64,000 nucleotides of DNA from contig JACAXG010000013.1 of assembly GCA_018881555.1 (NCBI GenBank), forward strand, positions 6,548,191 to 6,612,190, written 5' to 3'. The notes under the pieces were generated by a model. It did not search any database, was not told the DNA's origin, and saw nothing but the letters and a program-made list of their open reading frames with translations. This document shows, piece by piece, positions 35,101 to 48,900 of the stretch (the first letter of the stretch is position 1; each line of letters opens with the position of its first letter). Origin of the DNA: Amblyornis subalaris. Taxonomy: Eukaryota > Chordata > Aves > Passeriformes > Ptilonorhynchidae. The translations under genes and the position numbers were made by a program.

Positions 35101-38100
35101 ATGTTTTAATGGGGAGACTGGCTAGCCTCAAATTAAAGTTCTCTCACAGTGTTGCAATAGAGACATTACTGGATGCTGCCTCAAGGCATCCCTTTATTGG
35201 GTGCTCTTACAGCTCTCTTAGTGCTGCTTTCTGCAGCATTCCCTGGGGTTTAATTTCAGTATTTTGGCGTATCTAATATATTTTCCACTGTAATTTAAAC
35301 CTGTGCCGGTCTGGGCTATACAGACTTATCTATAGGCAATTTGAGGAGTGGTGAACATTGTTGGATGCTTGCCAGTCCCGGGCAGGACACTCGCCCTGAT
35401 ATCTATAGAGACTGTACTGATGTACCCCCANCTGGGGGCATCGAGACACAGCTCTGCAAAATATGTCAGAGTTTTGTGTGAGTTTCCCCCGTGGATGTGG
35501 GCCTAGGTTTTTTACAGCTAGAGCTGAGATATTTCCAGAGAGAAATATTTTATCCTGGCCTTTNCCTAAGCAACCTCCTCGCTGCAGCAGGGAAGATTGC
35601 GCTCCTCACGACCTCTCATTCCCTTTCCCATCACGACAGTGCTTCCTACAGTTGGGTTTTCCCCTTGGTGCTCAGGAGATGGAGTTGAACTATTGAGGCA
35701 GAGAAAATGGCTCCAAGCAGAGCCCTTTCCCCTCGGCTGCCTCAGCCGGGGATGGCCAGACACGNGCGGAGCGTGGATCGCCGGCACCGCGCTCGGCCGC
35801 CCGCGCCCGCTGTTTTTAGCTCTGGCAGGAGCTCCCTCTGCGTGCTCAGGATGCCATCCCAACAGCTGCAGCTCTCTCGATGGACACACAAGCACCTCTG
35901 GCCCTCAGCNTCGCAGGTTTTAGTGACCATAAACAAGGACATTTAAAAGTGACATTGCTCTTGCTCTGGCAGAAATATCCTTNCTGACTTCTGTGGATGG
36001 CAGAGCACCTTTTATCAGCATTTAGGGAATGGTAGGTGTAGGAAGAAGCATGGAAGTTTGTGGGAAGCCTGTTTTCTGGCTAGACAGCAGGCTTAAGTGC
36101 TTAGGGCAGAGCCCAATTGTCAGTATAAATAGCTCTCCAGAAGGGCAGTGGAAATGATTCTCATACAAAGCAGCTGAACTGGGACCAGCAAAATAATACC
36201 CACCCCTGTGAAACTCACACCAGTGTCTTGAGACCTGCTGTCTGTGTCAGGTCTGAGTGCAACCTGGGCATCTTGGAAAGGCAGTTTTCCAGATGGGGAT
36301 TGTGAGCCTCTGCAAGTGCCTTCAGTGGAGGAGATGGANGAGAGCAGGCTGGGTTTCTCTCTGGATTTTATATATGGAGCTGTTTTTGTGTGTCTAAATA
36401 GAGAAATTTTTAGGAAAAGATCTTGGTGCCATTCTCCTTGGGACTGCTGGATTTTTGAGCTGCAGGAGTTAAACTCCTGGCTGAGGAGCTAAAAGTAACT
36501 AATTAAACTAAAGCTAAAAGTAACTTCACCCCCAAAGTAAGTGTCTATTTCTATTTCTGTCCTGCTCTTTGCCTCTAGAATGGCATTGTGTCCAATTTCA
36601 CGCAGCATCAAGGACTGTGTCAGCAGGGATTTGCTTGTGATGTTTCCTACGTAAGTAAATTTTGCCTAAAACCTCGTTTATCCNTAAACTGCCACAAGAG
36701 ACCCTCAGGCGTCTGAAAAACTTTCATTTTTGCCAGACACGAATTAACCAAGTCTTTTTCTTTTGTGCTGCTGTTGCTGATGTGCCCGTGGCTGCCAGAA
36801 CGGCAGATGGCACCAGCACCCTGTGCTGCTCACAAAGCTCAGGTACCTCAGCACAGCCTCTGCTGTGACCGACCCGGTGAAACAGTGCAGGGAATTTTAG
36901 CTGTAAAATTCAGGCCATAGAAGAAGTGGGGTTTCGTTGTTATTTTTTTATATAAGCAACTTTATAGACAGCTGAGGGCTGTAGTTCTACCTGTAATTCT
37001 CCTTCCCGTCATGGCTGCCTTGCTGCGGTGGTTTGTAGCCAAACAGAGAAAGGAAAGGTTTGATTTCTCCTTGGTGGCTGCTGGGTGGGTCAGAGCTCCT
37101 GCCGCCCAGGCGGGCACAGAGCAGCCACCCTCAGGGGCTGGGACTGAGGGCAGCCTGGTGGAGTTGGAGGTTGGGATGAGCTGCTCTGTGAGGTCCCCCG
37201 GCCCAGGATGTNTGGGTGAGTGACAGCAGTAACCAGGAGCTGTAGCCCCTGTTTGGACCTGGCCCAGGAGTCTGACAAGTCCTCACTTCTCCACCTGAGA
37301 AGCTTCGGCTCTGGCAGTGCTCCATAGCAGAGNTTGGACACGAAATTCAACATTCAGCAGGTACAGCAAGGGAAAGGAGTTGAAAACAAAGTCAGGAGAT
37401 GGAAGGTAGGAGGAAAGGACAGAAGAGATTGCATTCATTAATTGTNGTGATGCTGAATTGCTCTTCTTCACTTGCCTTGTGGTTACAGGAGGGTACCAAA
37501 GCTCNGAGCACAGCTCTGGTTTGTTGACCAACAAACATATCTATGTGTACATGTGCTTCACCTGGGGCAAGCTTAAGGGACTATTAGTGAAAGCTTTTAG
37601 GTTGTCAGGCCAAATCTGCCCAAGCAGAGTTGTTGAGGCAATGTGGCCTGGTTTTGTAGCCAGTCCTTGTCTCTCCCTGAGTGTCTTTTTCAAAGCAATG
37701 GACACTGAGTTTCTCCTTGGTGTCTGCCTGTGCATCACTCATTCTGACCTCATCTGTGACCTTTCCCATGGCTTTGCTCCCGAGCTGTGCAAGTATCCAA
37801 GATGCAGATGCTGTGGGCTGCTGCCTTGTGAGGATGCAGGGCTTGCTCNTCCCATGGGCTTTGGGTACTGTCCTGGATCTGAGGGGAGCAGCTCTGCCCT
37901 GAGCACGTGGGGGAAGGAGACTGTTTGCAGCAGCANATGGGAAAGAAGACTGATCTTCTGAGGGCTTTGAATACCCAAGTCCATTAGAGTTCCTTGGGAA
38001 ATATCTCAGATTCGTGCTGGCATACCTTGGAAATCATTTAGAATTAAGTACCAAAACCCAATGCATTGTAAGACTCCCAGCATGTAATTCTGAACCCATT

Positions 38101-41100
38101 AGGAGATTTGTGCTAATTTTGAAGATAATCTTTCTATTTTAAATATTGCTTTGAATGTATTTTGAACTTGTATATTTGGCAGAAGGGGAGCAATTAAATC
38201 AAAGGAAAGATTATATTGTGTTATTTTAATTGTGATGGATTGAGTNATTTGCTGAAGGAAAATATCTACAAAGCATGTCTAAGTGCAGAAGCAAAACTGA
38301 AATCAGTCTTGGCTGTTCTCTTTCCTGTGATGAATATATATTTATGTAATGCATTCCTTCTCATACCTTGNTAACACCACGGACCCACAGTGCATGAATT
38401 AACTCCACTGAGAACTGCAGTGAGATTGTCTCTGAGCCTGTGTAAGCACGAGGTATCAACCTTTACTCTCAGGTGCTGTATGTATTCATTTATACTTTAT
38501 GATTTTAAAGCTACATAAGGGAGAGGAGGAACATCCCCGACTGGATGCATTGCACCAATGTCTGGTGTCATTTGGGGTCCAGAAGACTGTCCCATGGCTC
38601 TTGCCAGGGCTTGCTTCTGCTGCCAGTACCATAGGCTGGGAAGTGGAGNTTGGGGCCCGTGGGATTTTGTGAGACCCCATCAGAAAATTAGACAGCAAGT
38701 GGTAGACAAGTGATGATTTTATTAAAATTGTCCTTTCTGGAGGTTTAAATTAAATGTAGTTATTAATCTATACAGCAGGTTTTGTGACTGTGGTTTCTGT
38801 GGCTTGTCTTTGCCTGGAGGTGTGTTTGGGGAGTGCTGGGCACATGTGTTCCCAATCCCAGTAACAGTGAGCTGTGAGTGCTGGACACCGCGAGGGACCA
38901 GCACGGACGGGAAGGAGCAGNGCAAACTCAGAAGCTGTCTGATGCCACCATGCTCATTGTCAGCTCCCTTCAGGGTGTCTCATCTCTCTCTAAGCCACCC
39001 CAGCTCCTATTTCTGCCCACAGGCTGCTGGCAGCTGCTGTCATTAGAGCTTCTAACTCGAGCACAGGCTGATGGTGCTAAATGCTGCTGGGACAGGGAAT
39101 GGCTAGGGCCAAGCTGGGAGGAGTTTTGTCCAGCAAGTGATGTCTTGTTGTGAAAGAATCATGTGCAAAGGTCCAGCAACAGCTTTTGCTTCTAATTAAG
39201 CTGCACCTGTGGAGCTCTTGGGATTATGGAAACAGAGCTGCAATATAGGTCTTCAGATCTGTGTGCTGTGGTAATAAAGCCATCAGTATTTGAGGCTGGT
39301 GTTGGCTGCTAACTGTCCTCTCTGATCCTTGCTTGGTTAATGAAAATAGCTGTTGGACAAAAATGCAAAGATTTTTGAGTTGTGAAAATGTGTGTTTGCA
39401 CCACTAATCACTTGAAAAATCAATCTCCAGACTCATTTGTGAAGAGCAGCTGATTAGCTGCTCCCTATGCTTTTTCGCTTTTAATAAAACCCCTGAGTTG
39501 AACAACAGAAGGACTATAATTAAGGAGCAGCCTTTTCCTTTCTGTGTGACACTCTCTCAAATGTTAGCCAGCNGTAGCTGGCACGAACAGGACAGAAATG
39601 CCTTTGCCCTGCTGGAGCAAGCCCAGGCTTCACCCGTGCAGGATGGAGATGGGGCTTAGCTCCTCTCTGCACAGGCACTGACAGTCATGAGGCCGGATTG
39701 AGGCTGTGCTGCATTTGGCAGTGCTCTCTGTCCCTCGCTCAGCTATCCTGGTGGGGATGCTCTTCCTTTGCCAGCAAACTGTGCCTTGGAGGTGGCAAAA
39801 GGAGCCACAGCAGACCCAGGCCCTTGGTTTCCCTGTGCTTCTTTCTCAATGGCCCCAGGTTAGATGATGATGGCACAAAGATCTTTTGACCTAGTGAAAG
39901 ATAACTCTAAGGTTAATATTCTGTGCCTCCTGTATTTTATCCTGGAGAGTGATGGCTTCAATGAAAAAGAATAATTCTGAAGGCTAGAGAGATGAATTAA
40001 AATAATAAATATTTGTGCTTCTCTTAAATGACTTCCCTGTTCAAAGGTATATAGTACAAGTCAACTAGCAAGGCCATAGGTAAAAAAGTGGCTCAGTGAG
40101 CAAAGCTGAGGGGTTTGTCTGTTTTCTGACTGGTACCTTCTGGTTTCTAAATGGCCACATATCAGCCACCTGGCAACGAGAAGGTTTTTAGTATGAAAAA
40201 TTAATTAGATACAATCGAAGCATAATACTGCCTTGATTTTCTGCAATGCAAAAATGGTTTGTACCCATAAAAGACTAGCAGGAAACACGGCGATTAAAAT
40301 AACCACTCCTCTTCAATTTTTGTTGATTTGCTTCTTTCTCAAAAAGAGTGCACTGTTCTCCCAGCTGAAGATATGCCTTGTGCAGGTACTTGCTGTGTTA
40401 TCTAAGCTGCCCAACCCAGTCTGTACTACAGGTGTAACCACCACAGCTGCTGCCTTGGCCAAACAAGGATGGCTAATAATGACAGATTGTGCCATAATGG
40501 GTTTACGATGTGGACAAGTAGTTATTATGCACTGAAGCAATTCCATGAAGCCTTGTGACTGAGGCTCCAGAGATAACAAAACAAAATGTCAATACAATAA
40601 AAGAGTGAGACAAGGAGAGACTTTTGGTTATTTTTCTTCCTTCTTTACAAAACTAGGCCATGAAAAAAATCTGATTGTTTCATAAATTCAGGCTCTTTGT
40701 ATTTACGTGGAGGCCACCAGGAGAAAAATATGTGGAAATTTCAGATTTACTCGCAGGGTAGTGAGCATGATGTGGAACTCAGCAGAGAGCTTGGGCAGCT
40801 CGTGCACAAAGCTGGTCTGGATTCTCTTACAGTTTTGTCTAAATGCAGGTGTATAAATTGATTGATAATACAGTGTCTGAACACCATCTACAGTGGTGTT
40901 GNTGTAAGGGGTGGTAATTTGGCAAACAGGTTTGGGTTGCTTGGGAAGAAGAGCTGACATGGTGCTGGTGCAGGGAGCGTTGCAGGTACTCCAGGAACAT
41001 GCAGAAAGGGATTGCTGGTCCTCACAGGCACTGCTGGGAGTCAAAGCAGTACAAGTAAACCTAGGCAGGCATCTAGAGCTGAGTTTGTCCTGACCTTTTG

Positions 41101-44001
41101 TTACACCTAAAATGAGGGTGTTGATCTGCAAACGTGTATTCTTTGTGATATCCAACAACTTCACATTTTGGAAGTATTTAAAGAGCAAAATTCTTGCATG
41201 GGAAAAGTTGTCTGATCATGTTGGCAGTACAGTGATTTCCCTGAGAAGGTTCAAGCTCCTGTTGAGCTAGAGATCACAAGGACATTGATCCAAACTGGAG
41301 ACTTCCAGCTGATCTTGCTGTGCTGACCAAGCCCTGGTGATACAGGTGCAACCAGGCTAAGAGAACGTGGATGTGGATTTTGCTAAATCTGTTGGAGGGA
41401 GCGGTGAGGTGATACTGGGAGAGAAGCTTCCTTGGCTGATGTGTGCCTTACATCCGCAGAGGTGAAAAAGGTGGAAAATGTCTTTTGAGGAATTTCTCCA
41501 CAGCTGTGCAGCAGGTCCAGCATCTCTTGAGTGTCTCAGGTGCGCTGTGGAAAGCACAATACTGCCAAAATCTCCAGGAAGGAAAAGGATGAGTCTGGTA
41601 CTTGGGAGCTCAGTGTGCAGGAATTGTGCTAGCAAAAATCCCATGACTTGCTTAATCGGGCCAAAGTCTGATCTTTGATTCCCATTGCTTGTAATAGTTA
41701 TTTTTTAATTAAAAAATGACCTAAGTGAAGGGAAACAACTTTTTTGATCTAGACATGACGGCTGGTAAAAGTTTCAAAGTTTGTTGCTGTTTTGTTGTGG
41801 CTTTTTGTGTTTGTTTGGGGTTTTGTTTTTTTTTTTCCCCTCAAAGTTAAACCTTTGATTTTCACTGTCCTGATTGATAAACCTGAATTATGGGTTGTTA
41901 AATCCTGGTGCTGGGTCGTTGCATCATGTAGATGTGCTTGCTAAATCCTGTGAGAAATGTTATCTCTGCTCTTTCCCAGTAAGTAAGGGAGTGGTAGGGA
42001 GAAGGAGAGAGAGCAAAACCGAAAATCCAAGTAGAGCAATCTGAGCACTGGAGGATTCCAGAGATGGGTGACAAGCTTGGAGACAGGAGAAATCCATTTC
42101 CCATATGTATTTTGGGAACTCAGTCGGGGTGAAACCCTCGTCTCTCCATAACCATCCCACATAATAACACATTTCCTACCTTTGGCACCAAAGTGGCTCA
42201 TTTTGGATGTGCTCAGTGCACTGAAGTCAGTGCTCCATGAGCCAGATTTCTGTCTTNGCTGCAGCTGGGGGGATTTGAGAAGGTTCATCGCTGTGCGAAG
42301 GAGAAATGCTTTGTGCCTCTGTCACCCCCTGAGAATTCTGGAGTCTTTCAAGGCTTTTTGATTAGGACTGCAAAGTGTTCATTTTTGCAAGAGGATGACT
42401 GCTGAGATGTTAAAACTCGTCAGGAGATTACCCTAAATGCTGAACAGTAGAGTAAAAAGAACAGGTTTTATACAGCCCTAATAATTTACTTTGAAAGGAG
42501 TATTTGGTCTACCAAAAATTCTTTAGAGCAATTCATCTAGAAATTAATGCTTTTAGGTAAACTGTTATTTCATTTTTAGTGTTACCTAAAGCTGACACTG
42601 GGTCGTGGGCAACTTTAGATAACAGAGTTGTCAGTACATGGTTTTCCACCTGACTTTATGTGGAAGCTGTGCCCAGAGGGATGGGCACAGGGTGCTGGGC
42701 ACAGGGCTGGTTGGTCCTTGGGAGTTCTGTCTGTGCTGCAGAAGTGGCACNTTGTGCTGATGGTGGGTCTTGGGTAAGTGGTGGAATCAGACTTTCAAGG
42801 AGTGAAGGACTCATTTAATTGCCTAGAGCAGAAGTTTGCTTTCTTTCCACCTGGTTACATAATGTCAGAGCCAAAGCACATTCAAATCCAGGCATGCAGG
42901 TCTGCAAGATGAGCAGGAGAGAAAGCAAAGTGGGTAAAAGTAGGTCTAAGGAATTGGGGAAAGGAAGAGCAAGGGGTGTGAACCTGTGCTGTGAAGGCTG
43001 CATAGCACAGTGCTGGTTCAGCTACCTGCAAAAAAGGTTTATGGTGTGGTGAGCAGACGTCTTGGCAGGATCAAAGCCTTATTTATAAATCTTTCCATCA
43101 CAATTCCAGTGTCGGAAGCTAGAAATAGCACAGGCAAAGCAGGAGCACCATATGGTGAGCATGGACCTCTCCAAGACGGGGCTGGAGCTGGGGCCAGGCT
43201 GTGTGCTCTGTTCAGGGGGTCTCATTTCTATGCTGAGCACCGAGGCTTCAGCTTTTAGAGCAAGCACGNTGCTAATCTGATTGTTAAAGGTGGCATGTGA
43301 GAAATACTTGCCTCGGGGACCAGCCTGATTGCTTTCAAAATAAAACAAATGAAGTCAGTATAAAAAATTGACACATATTCATGGAGACCAAATTTGACAA
43401 GCATCCTCTAAATTATATATTTAATATAAAATATAGATGGCAGTAATTCGCAGGATCTCTGGATTCTGGTCATCTAAGGCAGTTCTGCTGGTCTCTTTTT
43501 CTCTATCTGTACCAGGTACTGAAATATTAACTTCCAAACCCACTAGGATCCAGGAGAGGAAGTGGGCAGGAAACGAATTTCTATTGATTTCAGCCCTGGT
43601 TTAGTCTGTTGTGTAAAAAAAAAATAGAAAAAAAAAATTGCTTTCTGCTTGCACATCTGCCCAGGCATACGAGGCTCATGCCTGCTCCATCAGCAGCTCC
43701 ACATCACATCTGCTCACTGCTGCCTTTGTGCTGGCAGCTGAAGTGGCCTCCACTGGGAGACTTTGGTTTTTCTGAGGGGCTTCAGCTCCCAGTTTGTCAG
43801 CAACAGGAACTGAGAGAGGGAAAAACAAAAAATCCTTCAGAGTGGGAANATCCTGAACCTGAGCAGCACCAAGCTTCCCCGCGAGGTCAGCAGGGGCTCA
43901 GTGACGTGCCACGGCAGTGCTGTGCACACCCACCCAGCAGCAGCTTTCTGGTGAAGTTTTAATTAGGTAAATTTATGATTATACTTCAGAAAAAGCATTT
44001 T

Positions 44002-44085
44002 ATCTTGCTGAGCATGGGGGATTGGACTAGATGATATCAAGAGGCCCCTTCACATCTTCAACAGTTCAGTCATTCTGTNATATTT
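44002..44085 (+). mobile_element. Short CR1-like 3' fragment
   Basis: About 80 bases resembling a CR1 tail: gggggattggactagatgat, then aggcccctt and tcagtcattctgt. More diverged than the other copies. Confidence 0.6.
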
Positions 44086-47000
44086 CAAAATTCTTCTTAA
44101 TTGTTAAACTAGCAGCTGACTTTTTTGAGCTCTTCCAAGAAAACAANAAGCAGCTATTATTTCTTAGCAGCAGATGTACAGTAACCCTTGATTATATTAA
44201 TTTGACTGTTCATAATTCTTCTTTGTTCATAATTTGTTTTTGCTGATAACTTGCTGTTGCTATTCTCAGATGCTTTTTGTAGAGCTGCTGCAGATCCCCT
44301 CCCTGCAAAAACACACTGGAAGTATTTTAACGCTCACCTCAGCCTTTTAACATGACTTGAGAACTCCTAAAATCTTAATACGNCATGTATTTTCCTCTAG
44401 AAAGAGGCAAGTGCTCAAAGCAAAAGCTAATCAACTATGTAACTTAATTAGTCAGCAAAGTAAATGATGCTAACAAAAAAAATATACTTTTCCCTTGAAA
44501 TATTTGATTTTTGTTTTGGTATTTCAATGAATAAAGATGTGAGGTTTAACAGGATACTTGAACTCCCAGGATTGTTGGATTTTTCTTGCATAATTCCCTC
44601 AGTATGTCCATGTCTGGTCTGTTTGCATGATGGGGATGGAAGAAAGAAAGTGTTTGTTATCATTCATCAAAGGCTTTTTAAAAAAAAATTTAGTGTCAGA
44701 GCTCGAGTTTCCTGGAACCTCAAGAAGTAATTATCTCCCTGGGTTTGTTGACCTTTCAGTCAACTCAGATTTTGCTTTTGGATTCAATACTATTTCTGTG
44801 GCCAATTTTTAAAGGAGTCTCAAGTTCATCTTTAATTAGAAGCCAGCAGGCTTGTTCCCAGTCAGTCACGGGACTTCCTTCAGCTGACGACTCAGTGCAG
44901 TACGTCAATGGCTTTGTTTGAATGCTTAAATACAGGCAAAGTTAGAGCTGGTTTTAGTTAATAAAGAGCACATCGAAAGATGGTTATGCCCTCGTGTGCC
45001 TTAGGTTTTGGGGTTTCTGCCTGACAAGCGCTGGGGCTCTGACGCTGCCAGGTTGGCTGTAGGTTCTGCAGTGCTCAGAAGTTGTGGATGCCCCTGGAGA
45101 ATGTGCTCTCTTGGGATCAGGTTTAGGTCACCAACACGGATGGTGGCATTCAAAACCACTGAAGTGTGACATTTTCCACATTTTCCCCCTGCTCCCACCT
45201 GANACAAAGAGCTGGAGACAGATGGTGCTGGTGCCAAGAAACCTTGAGAGCCAATTCCAGGAGAAAGCAGAGGCTGCCTTGGACACGTATTTGATGTTGG
45301 TTGACATGACTGAGACCAGTTCCAAGGAGGAGATCTCTGATTTCTCTCCAGGGCAGGAGTGCACGGTGCATTTGGTGTAAGNGAGAACTTGACCTGCTCA
45401 CACAGTCAGAAAGGTCTGGGAACAAAGAGCTGAAGCAATAAGAGACTCAAAGGCATCTGAAAAGCACAAATGTAAATGTGTGCTGGATAGGGTATCATGC
45501 CATGCTGACTGCCTTGCTAGGCTGACTGATGAAGATATTCTTTACAAATAGTGGAATAATGGCCTGGATATCTTAAAAGAGATTATTTGCTGACTAATTT
45601 TCCTTCAAAGGTTTACCCTGTGGGTGAGGTCCCTCTGACCTTTACCTTGGAGCTCCTCAACCGACAATAAACTTAGAGCCACGCAGTGAGGACGTGAAGT
45701 GCCCATCCTGCAGCACAGCCAGAGCAGTCCACTGTCCCAGACTCTTCCTGCTCTTTGCTGAAAGAGCTCCCAAACTTCAGGAAGAGGCTGGGAGTCCCTT
45801 GCTGACATCTCAGGTGCCTGAGGGCTTTGTGCTCCTGCACGGATTGCCTGTATCTCGTACCTCTGAGGGCATGGCTGCGGTGTGTGGATTTTCCACCTGT
45901 GCAAGTTAAATATGAAATGGTTCCTGTGTCTTTTTGTCTTTGTAAAAATGTCCTGTGAAGATATGACTCTCAAATACAATTTTTTCTCTGGCAGCCCAGA
46001 TAGCTGACACAGTGTGTTGAGTTAAACACATACATATATTTACATGTTGTAACAATTTACTCTGAGACTTGTAAACTGTATCTCCATTTTCTTGCAGAAT
46101 CTTCCTGAGTCTCTTTCGGGGTGTGAGCTCCATTGAGATCTCATTTCAGCTGTGTTCTGCTCTGTCAAGTACAGCTCTTTCCCTGCCACTTCAGAGTCAA
46201 GCCCTTTCCCAAAAATTTAGGCTATTTGGCATTCATTCCTACAGCTGAAGAGAGCTCCTTTAGCAGTGGAATCTGCCCTAGAGGCACTGGGAATGGGTAA
46301 GGACTGCGAGGTGATAGTTGCTCTTAGGTTCCTGCAGTTATGTAAAAGGAGAGGGCAGCTAGATAGTTTTGTTGAGGAAACTCCAGAAGAATACGGCAGC
46401 TGGCTCTGAAGTGACTGTTCTGGGATCTCCTTTCCTCTTTCAATCCACACAAATATTCTTGATTTTTATTCTTGCCTAGATTAAGTTCTCATGTGCAAGA
46501 AAACAGTGGTTTTGAAAAGCATTTATTTGAAAAGCAAAAAAAACCCAAACAGCACCCCCACACCCAATAGTCTGATGTGGGTTGAACAGCTTCCATTGGC
46601 CAACTACTTCAGGAAATATGGGAATATGATCAGACTACAGTCATGGGTTGGTTTTTAGCAGCTGTAATGATGGCAAATCCTGAGATGGCCACAAGGTGGA
46701 AATTAAAGCATGGAGTCATCTGACACAACTATACCATCCAAATTATTTTAGTCCCAAAAGCGGTCATTTTGTAACTTGTTAACAGACAAATCTCTTGGCC
46801 TGTATTGAGGACAGGAGAGATTTGAGTGTGCCGGGGAATGTCAGGGTGCCCTGGGAGCCTGTGGAGGTGGAAGCTGTGCTGCACTCAGTGCTCGTGTGCC
46901 TGGGAAACCTGTGCCTCTCCCAGCTGCCTCTGGCACTGCAGGTCTGATTGCACAGAAGTAAAGCACTGCAGGAGTCTCCAACCTAAAATGGAGCTGGCAG

Positions 47001-47235
47001 TGGGGAGATTCTCTTTAGAGGGAACTCAAACTTTCAGAACTTCTTGTGACAATTGTAGCCACTCCTGGTTGGAAGAACTAGTTCATTCTTAGCTGTTACA
47101 ACCCTGACATCTACATGAATTAACAGGTTTTCCTCACTGGGTATGAGGGTGAAGTGAATTCTGCAGAGAATAGCTCCACACAGGTGCCAATTCCATCACA
47201 TTATGTAAATAGCCTGTGACTAATGGAGAAGCCTA

Positions 47236-47290
47236 TGAAATGAAATGAAATGAAATGAAACGAAATGAAATGAAATGAAATGAAATGAAA
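47236..47290 (+). repeat. Pentanucleotide microsatellite (TGAAA)11
   Basis: Eleven tandem TGAAA units with a single variant unit (CGAAA) in the middle. Likely length-polymorphic. Confidence 0.97.
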
Positions 47291-48120
47291 TAAAAGACAT
47301 CAGTCAGTGCATTTGCATGGAAACCAAAGGAACCTTGTTTAAAAATGAGTGATTGTAGACAAGATAATTCTACAGTTGCCATTGTGGAATATTTCTAAGT
47401 GTCTTATTAGCATAGAATTGAAAGGACAATGTTGTTTTGTCCTTTGTATTTACGAAGTCTATGAGGTTCCACTAAGTTCTGTAGCCTGTCTGACCCTTCG
47501 TTGTGAGGTTCCTCAACGCTTTGCTATAGATTTGCTCTCCTCTCATTTTTGAATTGTTTTTCTATGTCTACTTTTATCTATTTTTCTGTCCCTGTTCTCA
47601 TTTTTTTTTCTCCTCTGCCTTGTACCCCTTAGCTTTTAAAATTTTTTCTTTCTGTCTCCTTTTATTAAGCTGGCTATTCCTATTTTTAAATTTTTTCTTG
47701 TTTGTCACATGCCCTGTTGCTTTTTAATTTTTCTTTGTTTCTTTTTTTTCCTCTTCTCTTAGCTCATCCCACTGCTTTAGGGAGTCACCTTGGCACAGTG
47801 GTATTTTGGAGTATAATTCGTAGCCCTCTGGGTTTGTCAGGACATCTCTGCAGGTCACCTCTCCTCCTCAGAGCAGTCTTTGTGTCCTCTCCTCCTTCTC
47901 ATTTCCCTCCACTGGGTCAGCAGCTCCCTCACCCATCTGAAGCCTGGTCAGGTCCTTTCCCGCGTCCCCTCATGCCCTTGAGCCCTGTTTTGTCTGGTCC
48001 TTGGCCATCCCTTTGAACTGCAGCAGGCTTTGGGTCTTCCTTGGACATTTTGGTGATTCTTGTCCTTTTGGAGCCCTGTTTGTACGAGAACTGTCCTACC
48101 CCAGTTACAGACAGTACAAT

Positions 48121-48900
48121 TTACCAGCTGGGCAGGGAGGTGGTTTTACACAGGGTAATATTTATTTGTCAGTCAATGGGAGCAATCAAAGTCTTTAAAT
48201 CACACACAGCACTGGCACTGCCTTTGTCCACAGACAGGATTACAGTCAAAAATCAATCGAGCTCTTTGCTCAATGGAATCATTTCCACAATGGATGCCAG
48301 TTCCCAGGTATCTAATTCTAATTATATGTGCTTACAGTTAAACCAATCAACCATAAATTACACAGACATGTAAGGACATGGTTCATTTACAACGATGTTT
48401 ATAAATACATTGGTCTGGTCTACATGACCAAACCATTTGAACAAAGCTCCAAGGTAGGATTTTTTTAAAAAAAGCCAAGACTTTGTACACTGGAATAGCA
48501 CTGGGGAGCTCAGGTTCGCCCCTCTTGCTTTCCGCAGTTATTCCGTGTTGCTGCTCCCCCGAGGAAGCTCACAGTCCTCCAGCTGGTTTCATTGGGTAAA
48601 AACTTTCTTGTGAGAAAGGCTGTCAGAATTTTGTCTACTTGCTATACCAATAAAATAAGGACAAACAAAGTCAGCAGCATTACCCAACGTTTGTCAGTTT
48701 AACTTGAGCAATCTGTAAGTATTACATATTGCAGTCCCATGTGTCACACACCACGTTGGAGTCCGTAATACTTAGGCCTTAAAAACAAGCAACTGCTCTT
48801 TGTTCTTATTCCTGTCAAAGTCAGTTCAGTCCTACTGACTTGCTGGCAGTTCAGTATCAGGATGCATACGAAACCAGCGGATGCAGTGAGAGAACGTGCA
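48121..48900 (-). other. Possible 3'-UTR-like block
   Basis: Read on the minus strand this AT-rich block ends in a polyadenylation signal (gacaaataaatattaccc, AATAAA at 48166-48161) and looks like the end of an mRNA. It could be a far 3' end of NPY6R (stop 3.8 kb upstream), the tail of an unknown gene or an old retrocopy. A plus-strand AATAAA also occurs at 48649-48654. No coding exon is seen with it. Confidence 0.25.

Noticed and set aside
37458..37961. 167-codon plus-strand ORF
   Set aside because: No motif; overlapped by similar-sized ORFs on the other strand, as expected by chance in GC-moderate DNA.
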